Positions 45,881 to 54,766 are shown, counted from the first letter of the stretch. The stretch: DNA of 64,000 nucleotides from Streptomyces sp. QL37 (GCF_002941025.1 NZ_PTJS01000001.1:5027472-5091471), one strand, 5' to 3'. The notes: a model not told the origin generated them from the letters alone. A program made the numbers and translations.

Positions 45881-46897
45881 TTACGCGGCGGCGTCACCGT
45901 TCCTGCGGCGCCGCACGACGAACATCGCACCGGCACCCAGCACCACGGCCGCGCCGCCCGCGAGGGCGATCACCGACGTACCGGAGGACGAACCGGTCTC
46001 GGCGAGGCTGCCGGTGACCTCGGCGGTCCCGGCCGCCGGCTTCGTGGTGGGGACGGGGACCTTGCCGCCCTCCTGGGGCTTCGCGCCGTCGTCCTCACCG
46101 GCCTTGACGATCTGGAACCTGTAGGCGACGTCGGTGAAGCACGGAACGGCCTCCAGCTCGTCCCCGAAGACGAGCCCGCCGCCGAGGCTGAAGCCTGCGC
46201 CCACCGGGGCGCTCGCCTCCACCTTGAGGCGCAGGTCGATGTCGACCTCGTACCCGGGCTTGATCTCGTCGGTCTGGCCGACGTAGCCGGACGACGTGCC
46301 CAGGTCCTCCAGGTCCTCCCAGGTGCCCTCCGACTCGTTGAGGGCCTGGAGCCGGACCTGCTTGGTCGTGAAGAGCTGCTCGCCCGCCTCGTCGGCGGCG
46401 GCGCCCGCGAAGAACGCGATGTTCTTCACGGTCCTCTCCGAGTCGTTGTAGACGTTGAGGGTGAACCGGTCCCAGCCGCTTCCCCGGACGATCTTGCCGG
46501 AGAGGCCGTTGATGGAGAGTTCGAGCGGACGCGGCTCGCAGGAGTCGAGCGGCTCGTCCCCCTCCTCCTCGTCGTCCTCGGTCTCCGTAGCGGTGGGCGT
46601 CGGCGTCGCGGACGCCGTCTCCGACTCGGTGGCGGTCGGGGTCGGGGAGGCCGTCCCGGGCGCAATCTCCTCCGACGGCTCCGTGGCCGACGGCGTCACG
46701 GACGGCGAAGCGGACTCGGTGGTCTCGGCGGTCGCCGTCGGGGACGGCGACTCGCTCTCCGTCTCGGTCGGCGTGGCCGAGGGGCTCTCGGTCGTCGTGG
46801 TCTCGGTGTCCGCGAAGGCGGCCGGTGCCGAGAGCAGGACGACCGGGCCTATGACGGCGGTGGCGGCAGCGAGTGCCAGGGTGCGGCGGAGCTTCAT
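45881..46897 (-). CDS. Sortase-anchored surface protein (LAETG), Thr/Ser/Glu-rich
   Basis: The 338-residue precursor has a signal peptide (MKLRRTLALAAATAVIGPVV, cleavage after AFA), a ~100-residue Thr/Ser/Pro/Glu low-complexity stalk (TESPSATPTETES-type), a single beta-type domain (residues ~115-265) with one Cys at each end (SCEPRPLEL and AVPCFTDVAYR), and a C-terminal cell-wall sorting signal: LAETG, a hydrophobic helix and RRRR. LAxTG is the substrate motif of class E sortases in Streptomyces. The stalk is likely a wall-spanning or glycosylated segment. It is divergent from the LASTG protein next door. Ligand unknown. Confidence 0.9.
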   Translation of the reverse strand: MKLRRTLALAAATAVIGPVVLLSAPAAFADTETTTTESPSATPTETESESPSPTATAETTESASPSVTPSATEPSEEIAPGTASPTPTATESETASATPTPTATETEDDEEEGDEPLDSCEPRPLELSINGLSGKIVRGSGWDRFTLNVYNDSERTVKNIAFFAGAAADEAGEQLFTTKQVRLQALNESEGTWEDLEDLGTSSGYVGQTDEIKPGYEVDIDLRLKVEASAPVGAGFSLGGGLVFGDELEAVPCFTDVAYRFQIVKAGEDDGAKPQEGGKVPVPTTKPAAGTAEVTGSLAETGSSSGTSVIALAGGAAVVLGAGAMFVVRRRRNGDAAA

Positions 46898-47185
46898 CTG
46901 GGGCCTCAGCGGGTCCGTGGTACCGCGCGGGCTGCGGTACGGCTGAAAGGAATGAACGGGCCTGCCGTCGTGGGGCACGGAACGAGCCGGTGTGTTCGCC
47001 ATGCATGACCTGTGAAGTGCGGAAACGGTTGTCCCGGGTTTCACGGAATCTTTATGTGGCGCCCGCCACACCGGTGTGCCGTACCCAATCCGTGATCTTG
47101 ACCGGTGCAACTGTTCGCACCGCTGCGTGGTCGAACCCGTACGTCACAGCAGTCACACAGCTCCGCCGATCCCCAGAGGTTCGCG
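46898..47185. other. Divergent promoter gap between two sortase substrates
   Basis: The 288-bp gap must contain promoters for both surface-protein genes. I see no strong dyad or clear HrdB-type promoter pair. A slightly AT-richer stretch (GGAATCTTTATGTG) lies near 47045-47058. Confidence 0.5.
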
Positions 47186-48937
47186 ATGACACGCCTTTCC
47201 CCGAGAACAGCGCTGCGCCGGACGGCAGGCGGCCTCGCCGCCGCCGGGCTGCTCGCCGCCGGTTCGCTCGCCGTGGCAGCCCCCGCGCAGGCGGACGGCC
47301 CGGTCTTCACGCTCGGAGGACCCGCCGAGACCGCCCTGCACCCCTACCCGGAGACCGGAAGCCCGCAGAAGTCCTCACTCGGGCTCACCGTCCACAACCC
47401 CGACCCCGACGAGGAGAGCACGGGTTACGAGGGCGAGGTGACCTACACCCTCGACCTCAGCGGCATCGCGGGCGTCGCCGAGCTCTCCCCGGCCGAGGAC
47501 ACGGGATCGGACTGCGAGATCACCGGAGCCACGGCCGTCTGCCACGACTGGGGTGTCTACGCGGGCCTCAGCTCCATCGCCGACTTCGACCTCGCCGCGG
47601 CGAAGGGGAGCAAGGACGGCGCCACCGGCACCATCCAGGTGACCGGCAAGGCGGACGGGGTCACCTTCACGCCCTTCTCGACGAAGGTGACCGTCGGCGG
47701 CCCCGACCTGGTCATGAAGCGGCTCCCCTTCAAGCAGGAGCTGAAGCCCGGCGACGTACAGCCCGCGCCGATCACCTTCACCAACAAGGGCACCACGGCC
47801 GCCGACGGCGTCCTGCTGACCCTGAGGTACTCGCGCGGGATCGAGATCCCCGAGCGCTACGCCAACTGCGAGTACAACGGCGAGGCCGGGGAAGAGCCGT
47901 TCGAGGGCTTCGCCTGGGCGACCGCCCTCTGCTCGGTCGAGGGCTCCTACGAACCGGGCGCCACCTACACCCTGGCGGAGCCCCTGTCCGTCAAGGCCTC
48001 CGAGCGCGCGTTCTACGACACCTTCATCTACCGCGTCAACGAGGACAGCGCCGCCCAGCGCGCCGCGCAGCGCGCCGGCGCGGCCTTCACCAAGGGCACC
48101 GGCCCCGAACTGACCCTGAAGAAGGTCACCTCCTCCGCCCGGGGCGCGGACCTGAACCCCCGGGACAACCAGCAGGAGATCGACTTCCGTACGGACAACA
48201 CCGCGAACTTCGTCGCCGTGGGCGGCAAGGCCGACGGCGCCGTGGGGGAGACCGTCACGGCGGACATCGGCTTCCGTAACGACGGCCCGGCCTGGATCGG
48301 CTACATCCGGTCAGGCGAGCCCGTCGCCACCTTCGACTTCACCGTCCCCGAGGGCGCCGAGGTCACCGGCAAGCCGGAGTCCTGCCGGGGAGTGACGGCT
48401 GAGGGCAAGTACCGCGAGGACCAGAACGCCGCGCCCCGCTACGTCTGCGACACGTCGATGACCGTGCGCGACGGGGCCGAATTCTCGCTGCCCTTCGACC
48501 TGAAGATCACCGAACTGGTCCCGAACGCCGGCGGCGCCGTCCAGATCCGCAACACCTGGCTGAGCGACCCCGAACTGCCCTTCGACCCGAAGCCGGCCGA
48601 CAACACCGCGCGACTGGTGCTCAACGACGACGGCTCCGGCTCCGAGGACACCGGCGGGACGTCGGACGGCGCCACCGGCACGGGCGGCGCCACCGAGGGC
48701 TCCGCCGGCGGTGACACAGGGGGTGAGGACACCGGGACGTCAGGCAGCTCGGGCACGTCCTCCGGCTCCGGATCGAGCGGGAGCACGGGTTCGTCCGGCA
48801 CCGCGTCGGAGAGCACGGGTGGCGGCCTCGCCTCCACCGGCTCGGTCGCGCTGATGGCCTCCGGCGGAGCGGTGATCGCCCTGGCCGCGGGCGGCGTGCT
48901 GTACGCGACGAACCGGCGCCGCGCCCAGCAGGTCTGA
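47186..48937 (+). CDS. Sortase-anchored surface protein (LASTG), paralogue of window-edge protein
   Basis: The 583-residue precursor has a signal peptide (MTRLSPRTALRRTAGGLAAA, cleavage after AQA), then three or four beta-sandwich-type domains up to about residue 475, including NTANFVAVGG, GETVTADIGFRN and VPEGAEVTGKPESC, shared with the protein at 1-1224. A Gly/Ser/Thr-rich wall spacer (about 480-545) precedes LASTG, a hydrophobic helix and NRRRAQQV. Class E sortase should anchor it to peptidoglycan. I chose the ATG at 47186 behind AGAGG; the upstream frame extension has no signal-peptide logic. Role unknown. Confidence 0.9.
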   Translation: MTRLSPRTALRRTAGGLAAAGLLAAGSLAVAAPAQADGPVFTLGGPAETALHPYPETGSPQKSSLGLTVHNPDPDEESTGYEGEVTYTLDLSGIAGVAELSPAEDTGSDCEITGATAVCHDWGVYAGLSSIADFDLAAAKGSKDGATGTIQVTGKADGVTFTPFSTKVTVGGPDLVMKRLPFKQELKPGDVQPAPITFTNKGTTAADGVLLTLRYSRGIEIPERYANCEYNGEAGEEPFEGFAWATALCSVEGSYEPGATYTLAEPLSVKASERAFYDTFIYRVNEDSAAQRAAQRAGAAFTKGTGPELTLKKVTSSARGADLNPRDNQQEIDFRTDNTANFVAVGGKADGAVGETVTADIGFRNDGPAWIGYIRSGEPVATFDFTVPEGAEVTGKPESCRGVTAEGKYREDQNAAPRYVCDTSMTVRDGAEFSLPFDLKITELVPNAGGAVQIRNTWLSDPELPFDPKPADNTARLVLNDDGSGSEDTGGTSDGATGTGGATEGSAGGDTGGEDTGTSGSSGTSSGSGSSGSTGSSGTASESTGGGLASTGSVALMASGGAVIALAAGGVLYATNRRRAQQV

Positions 48938-48962
48938 GGCCGTCGTTCCCGACGGTCCGTAG

Positions 48963-48996
48963 GCGGCCGGTCCCGGGCGTCCCCGGGACCGGCCGC
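48963..48996. terminator. 15-bp hairpin terminator after LASTG-protein gene
   Basis: GCGGCCGGTCCCGGG, loop CGTC, then CCCGGGACCGGCCGC: a perfect 15-bp stem 26 bases after the stop codon. Confidence 0.9.
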
Positions 48997-49058
48997 ACAT
49001 GGGTGACCGGGCTGCTGTCCCCTGCCGACCGGTCACACGCGCCGGATCGTGGTCCCAC

Positions 49059-49077
49059 GGCGTACCTGCGGTACGCC
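49059..49077. terminator. 8-bp inverted repeat downstream of chorismate mutase
   Basis: GGCGTACC-TGC-GGTACGCC is a perfect dyad about 155 bases past the chorismate mutase stop (minus strand). It may be a terminator or an operator; the rest of 48997-49231 shows nothing I can name. Confidence 0.4.
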
Positions 49078-49231
49078 ACACGTCCCGGCGGAGCCACGCG
49101 TGGATTCCTACCGATGCCGCCCCTGGCTGGCACGGACACACGGATCAACGAAGCCGTCCCGGCCCCGGTCACGCGCCGTACGGGTGAGACCCGGACCGAA
49201 CGCGGGTGCGGCCGTACAGCCTTCCCGTACG

Positions 49232-49534
49232 TCACACCCGGCCGCGGCACAGCTCCAGCAGCGTCATGGCGAGTGCCGTGCCCGGCTTGCCCAGGGCATC
49301 GCTGTAGTGGCTGAGGACGTCCATCTCCCGGGAGAGGTTCACCCGGCGGCCCCCGGACGTGATCCTCGCCTCCTGGATGACCGCCGAGACGGCCATCCGT
49401 TCCTGGACGAGGCCGATGATCCGGTCGTCCAGTGCGTCGATGCGGGTGCGGGCGCCCCCGATCAGGGACGCGGCCTCGTCGGTGTGCGCGCCGGTCCGCT
49501 CGGCGGCCGTCTTCGTGGGTGCGGTGCTGGTCAT
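49232..49534 (-). CDS. Chorismate mutase (AroQ type)
   Basis: The enzyme rearranges chorismate to prephenate for phenylalanine and tyrosine synthesis. The 100-residue product is the all-helical AroQ fold: IDALDDRIIGLVQERMAVSAVIQEAR (helix 1, with Arg, Asp and Lys-equivalents), RRVNLSREMDVLSHYSDALG, and the C-terminal ALAMTLLELCRG. Length is typical of free-standing AroQ in actinobacteria. GGGAG lies 6 bases before the ATG. A 23-codon leader ORF with Phe and Tyr codons and a GC-rich hairpin lie just upstream, so expression is probably controlled by attenuation. Confidence 0.93.
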   Translation of the reverse strand: MTSTAPTKTAAERTGAHTDEAASLIGGARTRIDALDDRIIGLVQERMAVSAVIQEARITSGGRRVNLSREMDVLSHYSDALGKPGTALAMTLLELCRGRV

Positions 49535-49581
49535 CTGTGACTCCCGGTGGGCTGAGGGCCCGGAGCGACAGGTCCCGAACG

Positions 49582-49618
49582 CCAGAACGCCCCGGGCCTG
49601 TCGGCCCGGGGCGCCTGG
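49582..49618 (-). terminator. Attenuator hairpin between leader peptide and chorismate mutase
   Basis: On the minus strand CGCCCCGGGCC, loop GACA and GGCCCGGGGCG form an 11-bp stem (49588-49598 with 49603-49613), extended by CCAG/CTGG outer pairs. It begins 20 bases after the leader stop and ends about 50 bases before the chorismate mutase ATG. There is no T-run, but the stem is strong and its place between leader and gene fits transcription attenuation. Confidence 0.75.
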
Positions 49619-49637
49619 AACGTTGCTTGTCAGTTGC

Positions 49638-49709
49638 TCAAGCAGCACGACCATGGCAGCCGGCGGACCGGGTGCCATAGGTAAAGACGAAGATCGTGTG
49701 CTGACGCAT
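49638..49709 (-). CDS. Leader peptide of chorismate mutase gene (Phe/Tyr attenuation)
   Basis: This 23-residue ORF starts MRQHT and continues IFVFTYGTR, ending at a TGA 20 bases before the attenuator hairpin. It holds two Phe codons and one Tyr codon within five codons, two of them TTT and TAT, which are rare in this genome. Phe and Tyr are the end products of the pathway that the downstream enzyme opens, which fits a ribosome-stalling leader. CATACT (minus strand, 49721-49716) ends 6 bases before the ATG, so the leader may be translated from a leaderless transcript. Confidence 0.75.
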   Translation of the reverse strand: MRQHTIFVFTYGTRSAGCHGRAA

Positions 49710-49715
49710 GGGACC

Positions 49716-49745
49716 AGTATGGACCCCGCCCCGTGCCGGGGTCCA
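49716..49745 (-). promoter_or_regulatory. Predicted promoter of leader-chorismate mutase unit
   Basis: On the minus strand TGGACC (49745-49740) and CATACT (49721-49716) are spaced by 18 bases. Each matches the HrdB consensus at four of six positions. Transcription would start at or within a base or two of the leader ATG at 49709. Confidence 0.45.
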
Positions 49746-49846
49746 CGCCGGGCCCGGATGGTGAGACGGGAGCCCGGCGGGGCCATGTCCCACGGCCGGT
49801 AGAATTGGGAGGACCGACCCCCTCTCCACCGCCGGAAGGCCGCCCC

Positions 49847-51433
49847 GTGCCAGCAGCACCCCCCGCCGCCCCCGACACCACGACCGACGTCGTCCTGGTT
49901 GTCGACTTCGGCGCCCAGTACGCCCAGCTCATCGCCCGACGCGTCCGTGAGGCCCGGGTCTACAGCGAGATCGTCCCGTCCACGATGCCGGTGGCCGAGA
50001 TGCTGGCCAAGAACCCCCGGGCGATCATCCTGTCCGGCGGACCGTCCTCGGTGTACGCGGAGGGCGCGCCCAGCATCGACCGTTCGCTGTTCGAGGCCGG
50101 GGTCCCGGTCTTCGGTATGTGCTACGGCTTCCAGATCATGGCCACCACCCTCGGCGGCACGGTCGACGACAACGGTGCCCGCGAGTACGGCCGCACCCCG
50201 CTCACGGTCTCCAAGGCAGGCTCCACCCTCTTCGAGGGCACGCCCTCCGAGCAGTCGGTCTGGATGTCGCACGGCGACGCCTGCTCCGCCGCCCCCGAGG
50301 GCTTCACCGTCACCGCGTCCACGGACGTCGTGCCGGTCGCCGCCTTCGAGAACGACGAGAAGAAGCTCTACGGCGTCCAGTACCACCCGGAGGTCATGCA
50401 CTCGACCTACGGCCAGCAGGTCCTGGAGCACTTCCTCTACCGGGGCGCGGGCATCGAGCCGACCTGGACGACCACCAACGTCGTCGAGGAGCAGGTCGCC
50501 CTGATCCGCGAGCAGGTCGGCGACAAGCGCGCCATCTGCGGCCTCTCCGGCGGCGTGGACTCCGCGGTGGCAGCGGCTCTCGTGCAGAAGGCCATCGGCT
50601 CCCAGCTCACCTGCGTGTACGTCGACCACGGTCTGATGCGCAAGGGCGAGACGGAGCAGGTCGAGAAGGACTTCGTCGCCGCGACCGGCGCGAAGCTGAA
50701 GGTCGTCGACGCGGAGAAGCGCTTCCTCGACGCCCTGGCCGGTGTGTCCGACCCGGAGCAGAAGCGGAAGATCATCGGCCGCGAGTTCATCCGTGTCTTC
50801 GAGCAGGCCCAGCTGGAGATCCTCCAGGAGGACGGCCCCGAGGTCGCCTTCCTGGTCCAGGGCACGCTCTACCCGGACGTCGTCGAGTCCGGTGGCGGCA
50901 CCGGCACCGCCAACATCAAGTCCCACCACAACGTGGGCGGGCTCCCCGACGACATCGAGTTCCAGCTCGTCGAGCCGCTGCGCCAGTTGTTCAAGGACGA
51001 GGTCCGGATGGTCGGCCAGGAGCTCGGCCTGCCGGACGAGATCGTCCAGCGCCAGCCGTTCCCGGGCCCCGGCCTGGGCATCCGCATCGTCGGTGACGTC
51101 ACCAAGGAGCGGCTCGACCTGCTGCGCGAGGCCGACGCCATCGCCCGCGAGGAGCTCACGGCGGCCGGCCTGGACCGTGACATCTGGCAGTGCCCCGTGG
51201 TCCTGCTCGCGGACGTCCGCAGCGTCGGCGTCCAGGGCGACGGCCGCACCTACGGCCACCCGATCGTGCTGCGCCCGGTCTCCTCCGAGGACGCCATGAC
51301 GGCCGACTGGTCGCGCCTGCCGTACGAGACGCTGGCGAAGATCTCCACCCGCATCACCAACGAGGTCGCCGACGTCAACCGCGTGGTGCTCGACGTGACG
51401 AGCAAGCCGCCGGGGACGATCGAGTGGGAGTGA
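49847..51433 (+). CDS. guaA: GMP synthase (glutamine-hydrolysing)
   Basis: GuaA aminates XMP to GMP with glutamine and ATP. The 528-residue product has the class I amidotransferase domain (residues ~14-205) with the nucleophile in GMCYGFQIM and its His/Glu in YHPEV, the ATP-pyrophosphatase domain with [12 protein letters not shown], and the C-terminal dimerisation domain with [13 protein letters not shown] and [19 protein letters not shown] chose the GTG at 49847 behind GGAAGG; upstream sequence in frame is not conserved-looking. TAGAAT at 49800-49805 is a possible -10. It is divergent from the chorismate mutase unit and completes the guanylate pathway begun by guaB. Confidence 0.96.
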   Translation: MPAAPPAAPDTTTDVVLVVDFGAQYAQLIARRVREARVYSEIVPSTMPVAEMLAKNPRAIILSGGPSSVYAEGAPSIDRSLFEAGVPVFGMCYGFQIMATTLGGTVDDNGAREYGRTPLTVSKAGSTLFEGTPSEQSVWMSHGDACSAAPEGFTVTASTDVVPVAAFENDEKKLYGVQYHPEVMHSTYGQQVLEHFLYRGAGIEPTWTTTNVVEEQVALIREQVGDKRAICGLSGGVDSAVAAALVQKAIGSQLTCVYVDHGLMRKGETEQVEKDFVAATGAKLKVVDAEKRFLDALAGVSDPEQKRKIIGREFIRVFEQAQLEILQEDGPEVAFLVQGTLYPDVVESGGGTGTANIKSHHNVGGLPDDIEFQLVEPLRQLFKDEVRMVGQELGLPDEIVQRQPFPGPGLGIRIVGDVTKERLDLLREADAIAREELTAAGLDRDIWQCPVVLLADVRSVGVQGDGRTYGHPIVLRPVSSEDAMTADWSRLPYETLAKISTRITNEVADVNRVVLDVTSKPPGTIEWE

Positions 51434-51456
51434 CCCCCGCTCCCTGAGGTCCATGC

Positions 51457-51492
51457 CGATGCCGTCGCTCATTCGTCCGGGCGGCGGCATCG
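51457..51492. terminator. Hairpin downstream of guaA
   Basis: CGATGCCG at 51457-51464 pairs with CGGCATCG at 51485-51492 around a 20-base loop, 24 bases past the guaA stop. It is a moderate terminator candidate. Confidence 0.55.
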
Positions 51493-51566
51493 TCGTACCG
51501 GATGGGTACGCTGGGTGAAGGGACGAGACTCCGTGTGGTTGCTGGAGGCGGCGCTGCTCACGCAGG

Positions 51567-51969
51567 GTGCCGGCCGACCCGGACGCCGACCGTGAGATGA
51601 CGATCAGGCTGGACCGCGCGAACCGTCCTGAGCCCGACCTGCCGGGGTACCGGGCGGATGCGGACACCGGAGCCGACCAGACCTGGTACGCACCGGAGGA
51701 CGTCGTGCGGGCTGTCGAAGTCGTGTCGCCCGACTCCCGAGGACCGCGACCGGGGCGTCAAGCCGCGCACGTACGCCGAAGCCGGGATCAGGCACTTCTG
51801 GCGGGTCGAGCAGGGGGCCGACGATCTGCCCGTCGTGCACGTGTATGAGCTCGACCCGGCCACGAACAGCTACACGCCCACCGGAATCCACCGCAAGAAG
51901 CTGAACCTCGACGTCCCGTTCCTCATCGACGTGGACCTCACCGAGATCCACCGTCGCGGTCGGCCGTAA
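51567..51969 (+). pseudogene. Uma2-family (PD-(D/E)XK-like) protein, truncated and frameshifted
   Basis: Two overlapping frames together give one Uma2-like domain. The first runs through TIRLDRANRPEPDLPG, DQTWYAPEDVVRAVEVVSPDS; the second continues EDRDRGVKPRTYAEAGIRHFWRV and DLPVVHVYELD to the stop at 51969. The join is at CCC 51736-51738, where one extra C breaks the frame. The N-terminal third of a normal ~190-residue Uma2 protein is also missing. The family resembles restriction endonuclease folds but has no proven function in Streptomyces, where it is very numerous. This copy looks dead unless the extra C is a sequencing error. Confidence 0.8.
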
Positions 51970-51974
51970 TCCAC

Positions 51975-52000
51975 TGGCACGGGCCTCCACCCCCGTGCCA
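51975..52000. terminator. 9-bp hairpin between pseudogene and methyltransferase gene
   Basis: TGGCACGGG at 51975-51983 pairs with CCCGTGCCA at 51992-52000, loop 8 bases, starting six bases after the pseudogene stop. Confidence 0.65.
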
Positions 52001-52012
52001 GGCTGCCCCACC

Positions 52013-52768
52013 ATGTCCGCCGAAGAAGTCCGCGCCCTCATGTCCGCCCCCGGCAACGACCGCCTCACCTGGAACACCCCGCTGTCCGAGGAGCACGCCG
52101 CCCAGCTGATCTCGGCCTGCGCCCCCGCCCCCGGCGCCCGGATCGCCGACTTCGGCAGCGGCTGGGGTGAGCTGCTGATGCGCCTGGCCGAGGCGGCGCC
52201 CGGCTCCACCGGGGACGGCATCGAGACCGACCCGGAAGCCGTGGCCCGGGGACGCCGCCTGGCGGAGGAGCGAGGGCTCGCCGGCCGGGTGCGGTTCCAC
52301 GAGGTCCCGGCCGCCGGACATCCGGCGACCGACTACGACCTCGCCGTCTCCATCGGCTCCTCGCATGCCTGGCCGGGCGGCACCCCGGAGGCCCTGAAGG
52401 CCCTGCGGGCCGCCGTACGCCCCGGTGGCCGGGTGCTGTTCGGGGACGGGTTCTGGGAGCGGGAGCCCTCGCCCGCCGCGCTGGAGGGCCTCGGAGCGGA
52501 GCCGGACGACTTCGGGTCCCTCCTGGGGCTGATCCGGCAGGCGGAGGCGGCCGGACTCAGGCCGCTCCAGGTGACCGTCGCGGACCAGCGCGAGTGGGAC
52601 CTCTTCGAGTCCGCCGCCAACATCGGGCGCGGCGAGCGCTGGGCGCTGGCCAATCCCGGGCACCGGCTGCACGCCGCGGTGACCGAGGCCGTCGACGCCC
52701 GCCGCACGGGCTACTACGGGGGATACCGGGGGACCCTGGGCCTCGCCTACCTCGTGCTCGGCGCCTGA
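52013..52768 (+). CDS. SAM-dependent methyltransferase
   Basis: The 251-residue product has a class I methyltransferase core: ARIADFGSGWGELLMRLAEAA (motif I), a DGIETDPEAVARGRRLAEERG acidic loop, DYDLAVSIGSSHAW and LKALRAAVRPGGRVLFGDGFWE. It resembles UbiE/SmtA-type small-molecule methyltransferases with SHAW- and FGDGFWE-type motifs. The substrate is unknown. The ATG at 52013 follows a hairpin closely. The next gene starts 130 bases downstream on the same strand. Confidence 0.85.
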   Translation: MSAEEVRALMSAPGNDRLTWNTPLSEEHAAQLISACAPAPGARIADFGSGWGELLMRLAEAAPGSTGDGIETDPEAVARGRRLAEERGLAGRVRFHEVPAAGHPATDYDLAVSIGSSHAWPGGTPEALKALRAAVRPGGRVLFGDGFWEREPSPAALEGLGAEPDDFGSLLGLIRQAEAAGLRPLQVTVADQREWDLFESAANIGRGERWALANPGHRLHAAVTEAVDARRTGYYGGYRGTLGLAYLVLGA

Positions 52769-52898
52769 CAATCGCACATCCGTGCAACGAGCGTCCCCGA
52801 GCCGCCCCGATGCGGGACGGAGCTGCCCCGTACGGCACAATTCGCAGAAATCAGAGGCGAGTTGGTTGGTACCGGGGCGGGAAAGGGCGGCGTTCTCC

Positions 52899-54167
52899 GT
52901 GGCGTTGGACGAGGCGAGGGCGAAAAGTGCGCACGGCGGTGGCTGTACGTGCGGCGACTGCCCGCACGGAGCACGCGAAGGGCACCGGCGGGCCGTGGCG
53001 GCCTTCCTCGCCAAGCGGGACGAACTCGCGGCCGGCCAGGGCCTGCCCGGTGGTGTCGCCCAGTCGGTGTCCGCGTCCCGGCAGTGGGTGTCGGACGAGC
53101 TGACCGAGTCGGCCCGCACCGTCGCCGACCGCAGCAGGGAGGCCGGTGACGCCTGGCTCCACGCCCTCTGGCGGCGCACCCTGACCGTGGTCTGGGGCGG
53201 CGTCGCCCTGCTGGTCATCGGCGAGGCCGTCACCGCCATCGGCGCGGGCTGGTCCACCGCCCGTACCGCGGGCCTGCTCGCCGCACTCGTCACCGCGGGC
53301 CTGCTGACGGGTGCCGCCCGCGTCCACCGGGCCCGCGGCGGCCTCCTCGCCCCGCTGATCGGCGAGGACAACCGGCTCTCCACCTCGCGCACGGTCGCGG
53401 CCTCCTGGGTGCTGCTCGCCGTCTTCGCCGTACTCGTCCTCGCGCTCCAGCTGGCCGGGGCGTCCGCCCACGCGGACCGGGACGCCCTGATCGAGGGCCT
53501 GGACCTGGTCCGCTCGGCCGGCGTGCTGACCGTGCTCGCGCTGGTGTGCGCCGTCGCCGTCGTCGTACGCCGGGTGGTGACCGTACGCGTCCTGGGGCAG
53601 CGGCTGCAGAAGCTGCGGGCCGACCGGCCCCGGGCCGCCGATCTGCTGACCGACGACTCCGGACGCGGCAGCTTCACCGACGTGCAGTACGTCCTGGTCA
53701 GCACGGTCGCCGTGCTGTTCGCCGCCGTACGCCTGGCCCGCCGCCCCGAGCAACTGCCGGATCTGCCGTGGGGCCTGGCGGTCCTGGTGGCCGTCTCGGC
53801 GGCGACGTACTTCGCGGGGAAGTACGCGGAGGGCGGCCGGCCCGTCGTCCTGTCGGTCGTCCGGGCCAGGGAGGCGGGGGACCTGGACGCCCCGATCCGT
53901 ACCGGCGACGACATCGAGATCCGGGGCGCCGGATTCGTCCCGCCGGGCGCCGGGAGCCCCGACCGGCTGGCGCGGGTGGTCGTCAGGATCGGCCGCGTAC
54001 ACGTGCACGTACCCCTGATCCCGGTCACCGGAGGCTTCGCCAACCCGGCGGACACCGTGCTCACCGTGCCCGTGCCCGTCGAGGTCGAACCCGGCGAGGT
54101 CGAGGTGCAGGTCGTCACGGCCGCGGGCGTCGAGACCAACTCCTGCCGCATCGATGTCACGGACTGA
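52899..54167 (+). CDS. Multi-pass membrane protein of unknown function
   Basis: The product (422 residues from GTG 52899) has a cytosolic start with a CTCGDC motif in GGGCTCGDCPHGA (residues ~14-26) that could bind metal, a helical segment, then about six hydrophobic helices (residues ~95-120, 125-145, 170-195, 215-240, 275-295, 300-320) and a C-terminal soluble beta-rich domain (from ~345) with VVRIGRVHVHVPLIPVTGGFANPADT. I do not recognise the family. AAAGGG is 11 bases before the GTG; the frame stays open upstream, so the start is uncertain. Confidence 0.75.
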   Translation: MALDEARAKSAHGGGCTCGDCPHGAREGHRRAVAAFLAKRDELAAGQGLPGGVAQSVSASRQWVSDELTESARTVADRSREAGDAWLHALWRRTLTVVWGGVALLVIGEAVTAIGAGWSTARTAGLLAALVTAGLLTGAARVHRARGGLLAPLIGEDNRLSTSRTVAASWVLLAVFAVLVLALQLAGASAHADRDALIEGLDLVRSAGVLTVLALVCAVAVVVRRVVTVRVLGQRLQKLRADRPRAADLLTDDSGRGSFTDVQYVLVSTVAVLFAAVRLARRPEQLPDLPWGLAVLVAVSAATYFAGKYAEGGRPVVLSVVRAREAGDLDAPIRTGDDIEIRGAGFVPPGAGSPDRLARVVVRIGRVHVHVPLIPVTGGFANPADTVLTVPVPVEVEPGEVEVQVVTAAGVETNSCRIDVTD

Positions 54168-54242
54168 CCCGCACACCTGGTGAGCCGCACCGAACCGGCG
54201 TACGTATGGTCTGTCGGAAGGCCAACGGAAAGCGGGACAGTG

Positions 54243-54752
54243 ATGACTGGGTACAGGGGCGGTTCCTACGGGCTCGACGAGCCGAGAAGTCTCCGGGACC
54301 GGGCGGGGCGGTACGCGCTCCTTCCCCTGCGGATCTTCCTCGGCGTCACCTTCGTCTACGCGGGGCTCGACAAGCTGACCGACAGCGCGTTCCTGTCAGC
54401 GAGCGGGCCCGGCTCCATCGGCGAGATGATGAACGGCGTACGTGACAGCGCGGCGATCCCGGGCCTCGTCGACCTGGCTCTGAAGAGCCCCGAAGGATTC
54501 GGCTACGCCATCGCGATCGGCGAACTCCTCGTCGGCCTGGGCACCCTGGCAGGCCTGTGGGCGCGGCTCGCGGCGCTCGGCGGGGCGCTGATCTCGCTGA
54601 GCCTGTGGCTGACGGTGAGCTGGCAGAGCACGCCGTACTACTACGGCAACGACCTCGTCTACCTCATGGCCTGGCTGCCGCTGCTGCTGGCCGGAGCGCC
54701 CTACTGGTCGGTGGACGCCCTGCGAGGAGGCCGGCGCCGCGGGCGCGTCTGA
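54243..54752 (+). CDS. DoxX family membrane protein
   Basis: The 169-residue product has four predicted helices (about residues 25-45, 85-105, 108-130, 140-155) and the DoxX pattern: ALLPLRIFLGVTFVYAGLDKL near the start (in parts), IAIGELLVGLGTLAGLWARLAALGG and an ending with WLPLLLAGAPYWSVDA. Family members are linked to thiol or quinone redox homeostasis in mycobacteria; the role here is unknown. I chose the ATG at 54243; the GTG before it and an earlier GTG at 54180 are also in frame. Confidence 0.85.
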   Translation: MTGYRGGSYGLDEPRSLRDRAGRYALLPLRIFLGVTFVYAGLDKLTDSAFLSASGPGSIGEMMNGVRDSAAIPGLVDLALKSPEGFGYAIAIGELLVGLGTLAGLWARLAALGGALISLSLWLTVSWQSTPYYYGNDLVYLMAWLPLLLAGAPYWSVDALRGGRRRGRV

Positions 54753-54766
54753 GGGTGGCGCGGCGG

